64,000 nucleotides of DNA from Anisus vortex (GCA_949126835.1 OX421497.1:17679823-17743822), one strand, 5' to 3'. Positions 23,660-37,080 are shown, counted from the first letter of the stretch. Notes: generated by a model from the letters alone, not told the origin. Made by a program: numbers and translations.

Positions 23660-24400
23660 TTGCCGAAATTACCTTTGCCGAATTATCGAGCACCATACTA
23701 CACACATAAACGAAGCACTTATTTTAAGGGGAGACTTTAACTTTACAGAAAACAGCCTGCACAAATCACAGACACAAAGCAAAAACACTAATAACAGTCA
23801 CTTGTTAGATAATACACTACAAACATTTTCACTAGTCTACACATCTGTCTGCATTTTACGTCTCGTGAGACGATCTATTTCCCTTGCATGCCCTCATGTG
23901 GCTAAAGAGGCCAATCCTGGATGTACAGGCACGGCCACACTGGCTGTAGATGAAGGTAGTGGAGGGAACCACATTTTTCTCCAAAGTCTACACATACCGA
24001 ACACAATACCCACACGGACTTTACCTTCTCCCAAATAATGTATACCATGCGACTTCTCGCTTGGATAGATTCTATATCCCGAGGGGGGGGGGGGGGGGAG
24101 ACCGTTGCCGATAGGACACTGGAGTACACAGACCACAAGGCTGCTTAACACCATAATAGAATAAAACCCCAATACACGAAAAATGCTCCACACATGGGAA
24201 ATTTAACAATTTCCTGCTATAACAATCTTTCTTCTGCAACTCATAAAAGTCTTGTTGGAATCTACACTCCAGGATGTAGGCTCAGAACACTCAAACATGA
24301 AACATGGTCGCAGCTACAGGCGTCGATACAACAACAAAGTAAAATTATATCAAAAACACTAAAATCATTAAGACGAAAACCTTAGACATATCTAAAAGAC
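23660..24400 (+). pseudogene. LINE fragment, endonuclease region (L1-like)
   Basis: On the plus strand, LILRGDFNFTENSLHK is the GDFN motif of an APE-type LINE endonuclease. It is followed by a run of recognisable but interrupted frame (LLDNTLQTFSLV) and, from about 24194, WSQLQASIQQQSK, which resembles the linker ahead of the reverse transcriptase. A poly-G tract at about 24083-24099 and frameshifts break it. A reverse transcriptase piece of matching type resumes at about 26040. Confidence 0.6.
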
Positions 24401-24489
24401 ATTCTGGCAAACACTACAATCTTTAAGACGGAAACAAGAGACATATCTGAAAGACATTCTGGCCAGCACTACAATCTTTAAGACGGAAA

Positions 24490-26014
24490 CAAGACGAACT
24501 TGGCACGCAAAGCAATTTTCAACGGCACGCGAGAGGCCTCCAAGAGTTGTTTTTTTATTAATAAAAAAGCCCCAACCTTTTCCGGTTCTTACTGAAGAAA
24601 GCTGACAGTTGAAGCCGATGTTTCTGAATGACACAGCGACACATTTCAGTAAGCGCATTTACAAGGACGGGGTCAAACAGCTCAACTGTTACACCACTGG
24701 AATGGATTTGCATATATCTTGAATGAAATCAATTTCAAAACATTTAACTATATGTGCATCGAAATGTGCACATTTGCTGGAAAATCTGAATGGAAGCTGC
24801 CTAGGAAAGTCATTTGCTATTCACAACTGCCAGGCATTCGCTCTACGTTCGGTTTTTGGTTAAACTTACACATGTGAACAGTATTTATTGCACATGAAAG
24901 CTGTGTTAAGCATTCAAAGAGGTCTTTTACAATACACTTCTCAGAAATGACTAAATATGTATCTGCCATTATTAATTAGCATTCACTCATTAATTATTGA
25001 TACAGACTAAATACATTGAATAGTTTTAATGCTCACCTTCTATAATTATTTAACATAAATATAAGTTATTCTAAAACAAATGTAGTTTTTCTCAATTGTT
25101 TTAATTACTAATGTTTAATTAAAAGATAAACTCCATATTATGGTTAAATGAACAAACGATTAATGCAGGAAATGTTTATTTACAAATGTTTGCCGTAAAT
25201 TAATTTTATACCTTTAATAATTAAATCTTGTAATGAATTCCTTAATGCTGGATATAAATAAAGAAAAAATAATTAGTCAATAATTCTTTTATATATTACA
25301 AAACATAACTTGTTTGGCATCACTATTGAATCAAATTTAGAAACTTTATTTTAGTTAAAGGGAGATAATTAGCCCATATTATTTGCGCTATTATTTCTAA
25401 TATTATATTATGTTTTCTTTTTTTTTTAATAATAGACTAAATGACCTACAACTTATAACTTTATAATGACCAAACTGTAAAAAGTAGTTAAAAATTGTGT
25501 AAATATTATATGACTAAATAATTATATGCACATTTTTTAAACATTACATAAACTACCAAGTTGGCATGATTACTACGTATCAATTTTACTTAACGATGAC
25601 TGTATATATTGTTCCTGAAATTAACAAATAATAAAGAAAACCTCAGTTAATCTGAGAACAAAATATAATCTATCAGCTGCTAGATCCTTATAAACCAAAT
25701 AATAATGTTTACAAAATAGTTACAGTAAATATGAAAGTTTGTTAATAAAATTTGGTAGTTGGTATAAATACAAATAAAAAGGATGATAATCACAAACGTG
25801 TTATTTAATTTATTAAATATAAAACGCATTTTAACAATTTTCTCTATAGTTTTCCTTTGCTCTTGGCTTTGGTCTTGCTACGGAGTTAAATTAATTACCT
25901 TATAAAAATAAAAATAAAACAAGTTTAAAAGAACAGGTTGACATTTAGGCTGTTGGCACGCTGAATGATTTAGAAATCCTAGTTTGGCACACTGTTAGCA
26001 AAAGGTTGCCGACC
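24490..26014. mobile_element. Probable hAT-type insertion inside the LINE
   Basis: The right end reads AAGGTTGCCGACCCCTG, the classic inverted terminus of CAGGGGTCGGCAACC hAT elements, preceded by TTGGCACACTG. The left side carries GGCACGC motifs (24498, 24523) but no intact terminus, so the left boundary is approximate. The interior is very AT-rich with no transposase. It separates two parts of one LINE, consistent with insertion into it. Confidence 0.55.
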
Positions 26015-26039
26015 CCTGGTCTAACGTTTGAATTTTATA

Positions 26040-26240
26040 GACATTTTCTTCCTTATATGGGTCATCTCCTAAAAGTATACCAAGACTCCTAAAACAAACA
26101 AGAACTGACTTTATAACAATACTATCTAAAAATTCAAGTATTAATAATGTTAATAATTACAGACCTATTTCATTTTTAAATGTTGATTATAAAATTTTAG
26201 CAAAAATATTGTTCTTAAGATTGAAACCCTATGTCATTTC
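26040..26240 (+). pseudogene. LINE fragment, reverse transcriptase fingers (L1-like)
   Basis: The plus strand encodes NNYRPISFLNVDYKILAK followed by ILFLRLKPYVIS. This is the NYRPISLLNxDYKILxK motif at the start of L1/Tx1-type reverse transcriptases. Stops and truncation surround it. Confidence 0.75.
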
Positions 26241-27240
26241 TTTTATTCTTACTGGTGATGTTAGGACGATTTCCTGTTGTATAAACAGAAGTGCTGTATT
26301 TAATGATCTGTGAAGTAGTTGCTAGTGAGCACATTCTAAAGAGAAGTAATCTTTATTCTGTATTACGAATTATACCAGACGCTGCATGAAGCGCTTATAT
26401 AGCTGAGCCCGTGAAATAACACTATTACATCAATAAACTGAGACATTTGGTTTCTACAGAGCCTCGTTTGTGGATTATTTTCCGATATGTACTTGAGGAT
26501 GCTAAAAGCTATAGATAATAAACCTGTTTTCCATCAAATATAAATATCGGATATCAAATCCAATAGCGCTAAAGAATAAGTTCTGCTATCACGGATATAA
26601 ACTAACAAGCCAATAGTGTGTGGAGGGTATAAAGTGAACATAGGAACATAACTCTCGCCCGGAGCCTCACACTCCGAGTGGGCGCCCGACAAACGTGCAC
26701 CCTGATGGCCACACAATCCTCTGTCACAACATTACAGTATCTATGCAGAGAAAACATTTTCTGAACTCCAAATAGTAAGCAAATGTTCTAGACAATATTT
26801 TTTTTTTCAATCAATAGTAATAATCTTGTACAGTTTGTTTATTTCAGAACAAAAATAATTATCTTAAAAATAAGAAAGAGGTTTTGGTATTTTCAACCAA
26901 AATATTCCTGTATTTTAAAATACATGTTTCATTGAGCAATTGACTTTCAATGCAATATCGACACCTTGAAGCAGATTTCAAGCAAGTTTAGCCAGATATC
27001 AACCCCAAAACTATTAGTTTAAAGTATTAAAAAAAAGATCTATATTATTATTTCAGGTCATATTTCTGTCTAAAATGTCAAAGTTATTATATTGTCATCA
27101 AAAGATACACAAAAGCCTATTATATTACAAATTTAACATTATAACCTTCGTAGATGTTGTTCAAAGATATATTAGAATACTTGTCAAGAAAAAATAACAA
27201 AATACCATTTATATTTATTAAAATCATTACAAAAATATAA
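26241..27240. other. No recognised gene
   Basis: AT-rich sequence with one GC-richer patch (about 26640-26715). No exon with phase-compatible splice sites was recognised, although further 3' exons of gene 1 could be hidden here. Confidence 0.4.
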
Positions 27241-30200
27241 AATGAGGATGATGGCCTACCATCTAATGTAATATAAAATGAGGATGATGGCCTACCTTCT
27301 CATTACAAAATATAAAATGAAAATGATGGCCTACCTTCTCATTACAAAATATAAAATGAAAATGATGGCCTACCTTCTCATTACAAAATATAAAATGAGG
27401 ATGATGGTCTACCTTCTCATTACAAAATATAAAATGAAAATGATGGCCTACCTTCTCATTACAAAATATAAAATGAGGATGATGGTCTACCTTCTCATTA
27501 CAAAATATAAAATGAAAATGATGGCCTACCTTCTCATTACAAAATATAAAATGAAAATGATGGCCTACCTTCTCATTACAAAATATAAAATGAGGATGAT
27601 AGCCTACCTTCTCATTACAAAATATAAAATGAAAATGATGGCCTACCTTCTCATTACAAAATATAAAATGAGGATGATGGCCTACCTTCTCATTACAAAA
27701 TATAAAATGAAAATGATGGCCTACCTTCTCATTACAAAATATAAAATGAGGATGATAGCCTACCTTCTAATGTATTATAAAATGAGGATGATGGTCTACC
27801 TTCTCATTACAAAATATAAAATGAGGATGATGGCCTACCTTCTAATGTATTATAAAATGAGGATGATGGTCTACCTTCTCATTACAAAATATAAAATGAG
27901 GATGATGGCCTACCTTCTAATGTATTATAAAATGAGGATGATGGCCTACCTTCTCATTACAAAATATAAAATGAGGATGATGGCCTACCTTCTCATTACA
28001 AAATATAAAATGAGGATGATGGCCTACCTTCTCATTACAAAATATAAAATGAGGATGATGGCCTACCTTCTCATTACAAAATATAAAATGAGGATGATGG
28101 CCTACCTTCTCATTACAAAATATAAAATGAGGATGATAGCCTACCTTCTAATGTATTATAAAATGAGGATGATGGTCTACCTTCTCATTACAAAATATAA
28201 AATGAGGATGATGGCCTACCTTCTAATGTATTATAAAATGAGGATGATGGCCTACCTTCTCATTACAAAATATAAAATGAGGATGATGGCCTACCTTCTC
28301 ATTACAAAATATAAAATGAGGATGATGGCCTACCTTCTAATGTATTAAAAATGAGGATGATGGTCTACCTTCTCATTACAAAATATAAAATGAGGATGAT
28401 GGCCTACATTCTCATTACAAAATATAAAATGAGGATGATGGCCTACCTTCTCATTACAAAATATAAAATGAGGATGATGGCCTACCTCCTCATTACAAAA
28501 TATAAAATGAGGATGATGGCCTACCTTCTCATTACAAAATATAAAATGAGGATGATGGCCTACCTTCTCATTACAAAATATAAAATGAGGATGATGGCCT
28601 ACCTTCTCATTACAAAATATAAAATGAGGATGATGGCCTACCTTCTCATTACAAAATATAAAATGAGGATGATGGCCTACCTTCTAATGTATTATAAAAT
28701 GAGGATGATGGCCTACCTTCTCATTACAAAATATAAAATGAGGATGATGGCCTACCTTCTCATTACAAAATATAAAATGAGGATGATGGCCTACCTTCTA
28801 ATGTATTATAAAATGAGGATGATGGCCTACCTTCTCATTACAAAATATAAAATGAGGATGATGGCCTACCTTCTCATTACAAAATATAAAATGAGTATGA
28901 TGGCCTACCTTCTAATGTATTATAAAATGAGTATGATGGCCTACCTTCTAATGTATTATAAAATGAGGATGATGGCCTACCTTCTAATGTATTATAAAAT
29001 GAGGATGATGGCCTACCTTCTCATTACAAAATATAAAATGAGGATTATGGCCTAATTTTTCATTACAAAATATAAAATGAGAATGATGGCCTACCTTCTA
29101 ATTACAAAATATAAAATGAGGTTGATGGCCTACCTTCTCATTACAAAATATAAAATGAGGATGATGGCCTACCTTCTCATTAGAAAATATAAAATGAGGA
29201 TGATGGCCTACCTTCTCATTACACAATATAAAATGAGGATGATGGCCTACCTTCTCATTACAAAATATAAAATGAGGATGATGGCCTACCTTCTCATTAC
29301 AAAATATAAAATGAGGATGATGGCCTACCTTCTCATTACAAAATATAAAATGAGGATGATGGCCTACCTTCTCATTACAAAATATAAAATATGAGTATGA
29401 TCGCCTACCTTCTCATTACAAAATATAAAATGAGGATGATGGCCTACCTTCTCATTACAAAATATAAAATGAGGATGATGGCCTACCTTCTCATTACAAA
29501 ATATAAAATGAGGATGATAGCCTACCTTCTAATGTATTATAAAATGAGGATGATGGTCTACCTTCTCATTACAAAATATAAAATGAGGATGATGGCCTAC
29601 CTTCTAATGTATTATAAAATGAGGATGATGGCCTACCTTCTCATTACAAAATATAAAATGAGGATGATGGCCTACCTTCTCATTACAAAATATAAAATGA
29701 GGATGATGGCCTACCTTCTAATGTATTAAAAATGAGGATGATGGTCTACCTTCTCATTACAAAATATAAAATGAGGATGATGGCCTACATTCTCATTACA
29801 AAATATAAAATGAGGATGATGGCCTACCTTTTCATTACAAAATATAAAATGAGGATGATGGCCTACCTTCTCATTACAAAATATAAAATGAGGATGATGG
29901 CCTACCTTCTCATTACAAAATATAAAATGAGGATGATGGCCTACCTTCTCATTACAAAATATAAAATGAGGATGATGGCCTACCTTCTCATTACAAAATA
30001 TAAAATGAGGATGATGGCCTACCTTCTAATGTATTATAAAATGAGGATGATGGCCTACCTTCTCATTACAAAATATAAAATGAGGATGATGGCCTACCTT
30101 CTCATTACAAAATATAAAATGAGGATGATGGCCTACCTTCTAATGTATTATAAAATGAGGATGATGGCCTACCTTCTCATTACAAAATATAAAATGAGGA

Positions 30201-30978
30201 TGATGGCCTACCTTCTCATTACAAAATATAAAATGAGTATGATGGCCTACCTTCTAATGTATTATAAAATGAGTATGATGGCCTACCTTCTAATGTATTA
30301 TAAAATGAGGATGATGGCCTACCTTCTAATGTATTATAAAATGAGGATGATGGCCTACCTTCTCATTACAAAATATAAAATGAGGATGATGGCCTACCTT
30401 CTCATTACAAAATATAAAATGAGAATGATGGCCTACCTTCTAATTACAAAATATAAAATGAGGTTGATGGCCTACCTTCTCATTACAAAATATAAAATGA
30501 GGATGATGGCCTACCTTCTCATTAGAAAATATAAAATGAGGATGATGGCCTACCTTCTCATTACACAATATAAAATGAGGATGATGGCCTACCTTCTCAT
30601 TACAAAATATAAAATGAGGATGATGGCCTACCTTCTCATTACAAAATATAAAATGAGGATGATGGCCTACCTTCTCATTACAAAATATAAAATGAGGATG
30701 ATGGCCTACCTTCTCATTACAAAATATAAAATATGAGTATGATCGCCTACCTTCTAATGTATTATAAAATGAGGATGATGGCCTACCTTCTCATTACAAA
30801 ATATAAAATGAGGATGATTGCCTACCTTCTCATTACAAAATATAAAATGAGGATGATTGCCTACCTTCTCATTACAAAATATAAAATGAGGATGATGGCC
30901 TACCTTCTAATGTATTATAAAATGAGGATGATGGCCTACCTTCTCATTACAAAATATAAAATGAGGATGATGGCCTAC
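27241..30978. repeat. 36/39-bp minisatellite, nearly 100 units
   Basis: The main 39-bp unit contains AAAATGAGGATGATGGCCTA, then CCTTCTCATTACAAAATAT. A 36-bp variant has CCTTCTAATGTATTAT instead. Both lengths are multiples of three, so plus-strand frames stay open for hundreds of codons (K-M-R-M-M-A-Y-L-L type peptides). This is an artefact of period, not evidence of a gene. A block of roughly 1.3 kb is duplicated internally. On the minus strand each standard unit contains GAAG|GTAGGCC, resembling a splice donor. The array touches the end of the gene 1 cytoplasmic exon. Confidence 0.95.
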
Positions 30979-31146
30979 CTTCTAATGAACTGTAAATTGG
31001 TTCCTCATTTTTATAGTTAAAGCTTCCAGAAAAATGTGTGGATTCAGTTCTCACACTATCACTATAGTAGGCACTACTATAATCAGATAAAGCCAAATAG
31101 TCTACTTGAGGTTCTGGGTAAACCGTCAACTGACCGTTAAGCCCAA
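30979..31146 (-). CDS. Cytoplasmic-tail exon of gene 1 with ITIM-like motif
   Basis: A 168-bp exon with acceptor GTTTCTCTATCTAG and phase-1 entry that joins the transmembrane exon as valine (G + TT). It encodes GLNGQLTVYPEPQ, VDYLALSDYSS, then FNYKNEEPIYSSLE. VDYLAL fits the ITIM consensus. YKNE fits a Grb2-type SH2 site (YxN). IYSSL is another YxxL. The probable donor G|GTAGGC is phase 1 and lies exactly where the minisatellite begins. If it is not used, translation continues into the repeat and stops at 30947 after RPSSSFYIL. Further 3' exons were not found. It lies inside the cell, and its role in recruiting SH2 proteins is inference. Confidence 0.75.
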
Positions 31147-31406
31147 CTAGATAGAGAAACGTGAAAAGTATATTATTATTACGCTTGTTTAGACTTTGAT
31201 GTTAAGTCTACAATAAAGCAAATAGTTCAAATGTTGATAATCCATTATCAAATCCTGTCCCTTTATATTCTATTCTATGTACGATTTCCAATTATGCATT
31301 GTCTTAATATAAATACAATAACTAATCATCTCCCTTCTTGATCCAAAAGACACTCTCGATTCTATATGAAAGTACAATACTACACCTGTCTAGATATTTT
31401 AAAAGT

Positions 31407-31800
<394 letters not shown>

Positions 31801-32429
31801 TTCCATTCGTATTCATTTTTTTTTTGTAAAGATTGTACAAATTTCAGGACTTTCCTAAAATGTTTTCATTAAGTAAAATTTAATATTTATATTTTAGACG
31901 CATGAGTGTTCGATTCTCAGCCAGGGATAGGCTTAACTTTTGTAATTAAATGCCCTTTTTCTAACTCAATTACAATATGTATTTTAAATTACTTCCCCTT
32001 AATGTTTTCTGTCAAGAATAAATATATTAAAAAATATTATTATAGCTTTATGTTCATTGTAGTTTATACATTCTTTATCTGTAGCTTGTATAGGCCAGAG
32101 TCTATGTAACTTGTTTGAAATATATCCCTTGGTCACTGCATATACATATATATTTGACAATGAAGCATATCTCCATGCTATCATACTTAGCATGTCCAGT
32201 GCGCTATATTGTCGAAATTGTAGATGTCCGAACGCTAATCGGAACAATTTCAGCCTTATTCATAAATCACTTACCTCGGTATAACTTTGTTATTGTTGTA
32301 ATATACTAATTAGGGATTGTGGGATATAACTGATAGCACTACTTTAGTCTAGATACTTACATTGGGTAGCCTTTAAATATGTTTGGTGAGATATATTGCC
32401 TAGTGCTAATGCTCTATATCTATAAAATA
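31801..32429. other. Intron sequence, nothing recognised
   Basis: AT-rich sequence between the gene 1 transmembrane and cytoplasmic exons. Short open frames on both strands lack domain features. Confidence 0.5.
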
Positions 32430-32830
32430 CAGAGCGTCAATCAGTTTATAGAGCACTTCAAACTCATTCTATCTAGCAACCAATAAATTTATAGAGCACT
32501 TCAAACTCATTCTATCTAGCAACCAATCAATTTATAGAGCACTTCAACAAAATCTATCTAACAACCAATCAATTTATAGAGCACTTCAAACTCATTCTAT
32601 CTAGCAACCAATCAATTTATAGAGCACTTCAAACTCATTCTATCTAGCAACCAATCAATTTATAGAGCACTTCAACGAAATCTATCTAGCAACCAATCAA
32701 TTTATAGAGTTTTTCAACGAAATCTCTCTAGCAACCAATCAGTTTATAGAGCACTCTACGAACTAATTATATCTAGCAACCAATGAATCTATAAAGCACT
32801 TCGAACTCATTCTTTCAAGGGACCAACTAA
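32430..32830. repeat. 43-bp tandem repeat, about 9 copies
   Basis: The units contain TCTAGCAACCAATCAATTTA, then TAGAGCACTTCAAACTCATT. The array ends about 60 bp downstream of the transmembrane exon donor, inside the intron. Confidence 0.9.
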
Positions 32831-32889
32831 TTTATGAAAACATAAACTGGCTCACGTAGCGAAACATCAAAAAGAATTATAATATTTAC

Positions 32890-33081
32890 CGCTTTTTTGC
32901 ACAATGACTTTTACTTGACTGTCTCCTACAGTAAAGTAGACTGATTGGGTTTCCGGCTTCTTTTTCATAGTCCTGCGCCGCCTGCACAAACAAATCCCTA
33001 GGAACAGAGCAAGTAGTAACAGAGTCCCACCTCCTAGTCCTACCCCGAGACCTATGGCCAAGTAATAATGACAGGGTTCAC
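32890..33081 (-). CDS. Transmembrane exon of gene 1 with ITIM-like motif
   Basis: A 192-bp phase 1-1 exon with acceptor CTTTTCTTCTGATTAG and donor G|GTAAAT. It encodes EPCHYYLAIGLGVGLGG, a hydrophobic stretch to LFLGICLC, then RRRRTMKKK. This is a single membrane span rich in glycine, followed by a positive stop-transfer, i.e. type I topology. The cysteines before RRRR could be palmitoylated. Downstream, SVYFTV fits the ITIM consensus (S-x-Y-x-x-V) and lies 32 residues before the tyrosine of VDYLAL in the next exon. The exon joins E (38889-39191) in phase 1. Confidence 0.85.
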
Positions 33082-33436
33082 CTAATCAGAAGAAAAGAAG
33101 AGAATACATATTATCTAGATCAGTTTTGTTATCTTTGCTACATGTAATATGCCGTAATGAAAAAAATTGAGTAAAACACACACACAACACATATAGATCT
33201 AGATTCTAGATGAAAACACTATTCATAGTCCACTCTCGATACAATAAATAATTATTCCCAAGCTCATTTCGGGTATGTAATTGGTAGACTGAATTAGTCA
33301 CAGGGGATTAAGTCACCTGAAATAATTAGTCTTTATAAAATTAGGACTAATTCCCCGTTTTATGAAATATTTAGTTCCTATAAGTGGACATTGATCCTTT
33401 CATTTTTCGTGATTAAACATATTTGTCCATTTAACC

Positions 33437-33879
33437 TTACAGTGGGAAATATTTGTGGCTTTCTTCTTTATCTAGTTGCTTGACTGTGACTACGACGTGT
33501 ACTGGATGGCGACATAGTACCAATGCAGAAAAGAAATATTTCACTTTAGGCGCCCGGGCTGAAAACACTATCTTAGCGCAACCCGTCCGAGTATTTGATA
33601 ATAATATTTTATCTTCATCTGCGGCATCATTCCGTCTGAAGATATGATGGAACATCACAGTGTTTGGGGTTTGCATTTCCTCGAATGGCTAAGCAGACCT
33701 ATCTTCGAATGGCAGTCTCTCTCGCAGCTTTTGCATATGCGTTCTGTGTTTTCTATTTTTCCCGCCTTTCGTCGAGCTTTTTTTTCAAAAGTCAATTTCA
33801 TCCTGCGCTCCTCCGCTAGTGTTACCCCATCCCCGACAGTAGTGCGCCAGGTGGAGCAAATATAATAGCGGCGTGCCAA
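33437..33879 (-). pseudogene. LINE fragment, extreme C-terminus and 3' region
   Basis: The minus strand encodes RICKSCERDCHSKIGLLSHS followed by RKC. This C-x2-C and H-x-C cluster is a zinc-knuckle-like tail seen at the end of several mollusc LINE proteins (recalled, not checked). No reverse transcriptase precedes it, so it is a 5'-truncated insertion in a gene 1 intron. Confidence 0.55.
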
Positions 33880-33899
33880 AGTAGAATTTCTAACTCACT

Positions 33900-34380
33900 C
33901 GGCGTGCCAATAGCCAAATAGCCTACCTCTGCTATATTTATTATTTTTAAAAATAATTATTAAATGTATGTATTATGATAAAAAAAGGCGCTTTACTAAG
34001 AAACCGTGAAAAAAGTCAACACAGATTAGTCACAATATCGGGGTGACCGATCTGAGATCGGTCTTTATAGGGTGAAATTAATAATATTGTTAGAATATTT
34101 GATACATATCTTCAACATCAAAGATCTTTAAAACAATAGAGAAATTGTAAACAATAAGAAACGTGCATATAATTTAGGCTACTATTTACAGGGAGTATAT
34201 TTAATCAGGTATGGGCCTACAAATGTAATTTGTAGTCATCTCTTTTCTTTTTCATTACAATTTCTATTGTAATCTGCTTTAAGGGCTTTCAAAAGAACAA
34301 TTACTTGATTATATAATTTTAAAATGCCCATTGATAACCTGTTATTAGTAGAACAACTCCATCTTCAATGAGATTACTTA
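33900..34380. other. Intron or mobile-element sequence, unassigned
   Basis: GGCGTGCCAA motifs near 33871 and 33900 resemble internal ends of CAGGGGTCGGCAACC hAT elements, but no terminus is intact. The rest is AT-rich with no coding signal. Confidence 0.35.
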
Positions 34381-34387
34381 TGACTAA

Positions 34388-35390
34388 TCAAAATTGCAGA
34401 GCATAACTGCGAACAATAGCTACAGCATCTTCAAAGTGTTCACCGTAGTCTCTATTCAAGCCTGGAAACGATGATATCAGCATTATTCTTTTCTTCCAGA
34501 TCTTGAAGAAAACGGGTGACTTATATGTATTTGTCAGCATGTATCTTCTTTTGATTGTTCTTGATCTACTGAATACGATCGCGTTCCAATCGAACGTACG
34601 TATCCACGAAATACTGCTGAAAAAGCCGGCCTCCAAAATGCAGGGCATTGAATTTAATTTCTCGCATATCAGGATCCACACACAGTCAGCTTGAGAATGT
34701 AGGTTTTTGGTAAGATGGGCTGGAAAAGCAATACGGTACTGGGCCATTTCAAAGCGTGTAAGATGTTGTCGGCTCGCATAAGGCGTTTTTATAGGCATAT
34801 CAAAAGAGAAGCCTAATCTCCTAAACAGCGGGTAAGTAAAAGGCTCTACGCGGCTGTCTAAATTCTTCAAAGTAAAATTTTTTGGGACACGCTTATGAAC
34901 CACCATTTCGTTATCTGGATTGCTTTGATCTGAATTTAATGTAACGACAGTACATACTTCGCCGGATAAAGGTGCATTATTTTTTTTTATACGGAACCTT
35001 CTGTCGATGTGAGAATAAGCCGCACATACGCTGGAGCATGTCCTTCTTCAGTAGCATGACGGTTGACCTTTTCTTCCTCTTCTCTCATCATCCTAAAAGT
35101 TTGTGTTGGATTTACTGCCATATTCATCTTTTGGTAGACTTGTCCTGCTGCTAGGAAGCTGTATATTCCGTGACTATTGATTGTCCGATCGTCATCTACG
35201 TTAAACGAAGCCAATGCGAAACATGAATTTAAGTTCCTTATCTAGTTGTTTTTTTCTCCGCTTTCTTTTTTCTTCCAATTGTCTTTCTCGTTCTTTTGCA
35301 GTTTCTTCCTCTAATAGTTTTGTCCTACGCTTTCTTTGATAATCCAATCTCGTTTCTCTCATCTATAGTTTTATTTTCTAGTTGCTGTAA
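34388..35390 (-). pseudogene. Helitron Rep/helicase remnant (N-terminal part)
   Basis: From right to left, the minus strand encodes a basic coil (RLDYQRKRRTKLLEEETAKE). It is followed by INSHGIYSFLAAGQVYQKMN with EEEEKVNRHA, which corresponds to the Helitron block 'G-Y-FRxxGQxYHxxG'. After a broken stretch comes MVVHKRVPKNFTLKNLDSRV with YPLFRRLGF and LTRFEMAQYRIAFPAH, then FPGLNRDYGEHFEDAVAIVR, matching the Helitron 'PRYMxxxxxDAMAIVRxYG' region. The catalytic Rep tyrosines and the helicase are missing from what remains. Frame breaks show it is dead. Confidence 0.65.
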
Positions 35391-35539
35391 TCTACACATT
35401 TGTTTATTCTTTAATTGTTGTTAATGCACCTTAGGTAGGCTGCTCTGTTTGGTTTTATATTTGTATCCACTGAATCATTTATTTCCGAAGTCATGCAAGA
35501 AATAATTTTTGAAATAGTGTCTGCTTCTGCACTATCATC

Positions 35540-35635
35540 AGCAGTGGCCTCACGTAGGGGGGGGGGGGGGAGGGTGAAGCAGACGGGGCATATGCTCGGA
35601 GCTACACTTCTAAGGGGGGGGGGGGGGGGTTGGCG
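35540..35635. repeat. Paired poly-G tracts
   Basis: Two G-runs of about 12 to 14 bases sit about 60 bp apart. The first is preceded by CAGTGGCCTCACGTAGG, similar to the CAGTGGCGTAG ends seen elsewhere in the window. It is probably part of a short dispersed element. Confidence 0.55.
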
Positions 35636-35639
35636 GCAG

Positions 35640-37080
35640 ATATTACCTAAATATAGTATTAAATGAAGCAGTTACAGTATGCAAGTGTGCGTCGCTGAAA
35701 CTTTTGCCCTTGTGTCCATGCCTTTCTCTTTTTCAAGTTTAAAATATATTTATTATTTTTTCGTCTGCCAAGCATTTTCCTGAAGTTGTAAATGTTATAA
35801 CTTTAAAGACTGTATAAATTACTCACCATGATAACTATGCAATTAACGATATAAGTTTTAATGTATTCCACAACTTTAATAGTACCCTAAATGTTTGATG
35901 TATCGGTAAGGGTTAGGCCTAAATCAATTTGGACTCTTTCAATCATAATATAAACTATCAAACTAATCTTACCCCATCTTATCTTATACATTATAGACGC
36001 TCCTTCTATAAAGAAGATTATTGCGTCCTAGGCTCAGCCGTGGTCCGAGTTTAATCTGGCATTTTTTAAATCTATTTATTTACAATTAAATCAACCAGTG
36101 CACAAAGAAATTAGTTTTGAACATAAATTAAATACACATTTAAACGATAGAAAAAAATCAGAAACATAAACTATTAAGTGTATCCGTGAATACAAATAAT
36201 AATATCTGTGTAGAAGAATGCATCGCCACAAATCGTAAACAGGTGGTGTATAGAGCATGTAGTTAAAAGATGTTTATGAAAGTTCACTTTCAGTTTAAAA
36301 GAAGCATATTAAAAACTAATTGGAGCGCAAAATACAAAGTTAAAACATATCTTAACTTTTTTATTTATTGATGATACAATGTCATGCTGATTTTATTTCA
36401 TTGCGCGGCAAAAATGGTAACGATTATAAATGCTTTAAAACGGGAATTACAGAAACGCGGATACTAAATAAAAGTCGTCTCGGCTATGACGTCATAAGAG
36501 TTGTATTGAACGCGATCGCGCTTAGTGGGGAATCCAATGACTTGCTTTTTTTTTTATTTTATCCCAATTTAATAGCTTTTTTTAGAAATGGTCAGTGGTT
36601 TTTCCAAAAATTGAGGGTCAAACAGAGGTTCAAATGAAATGAGATTGATCTAAAACGCATTTTCTCACCAGAATACATCAATAGGACAGTTTTCGCGTAA
36701 ATCGTGGACCCGTTTTCGAGAACGCTGACACAAACACACAAACAAACAAACAAACCCACAAACAAATATACCCCCAATTTTTTCTCGTTTAATATTATTA
36801 GATATTGCGATAATAACAACAATAACGTAATATAATGCTCGTATATACGCTTAAGCTGTTGTTGTTGTTTTTTCAAGTTAAAACAAATAAGTTTGATCTC
36901 GAATTATTTTGTGTGCTTATTTAAAGTAGATAAAAAAATGTGAATGCAATTTGTCTGTATCAATTAATATGAGCCTTGCTTCATGCTTAAAGAGTCAAGA
37001 GTAAGGCGACTTTCTTAGAGGCTTAAAAAATTTTATTGTATGAGAAAATCTTTTATGAGAAAATCTGTTTTCAAGTTTAA
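35640..37080. other. Intron sequence, no recognised gene
   Basis: Mostly AT-rich. The stretch 36370-36760 has higher-complexity sequence ending near an (ACAAACA)n tract and may be a mobile-element remnant, but I could not assign it. Confidence 0.4.

Noticed and set aside
26534..26716. Additional 3' exon of gene 1
   Set aside because: The frame is open for 60 codons and GC-richer, but no phase-1 acceptor or tail-like motif could be shown.
27278..31020. Very long plus-strand open frames made of repeated K-M-R-M-M-A-Y-L-L type peptides
   Set aside because: The repeat units are 36 and 39 bp, both multiples of three without stops, so openness is automatic. No start context, splice sites or non-repeat domain supports a gene.
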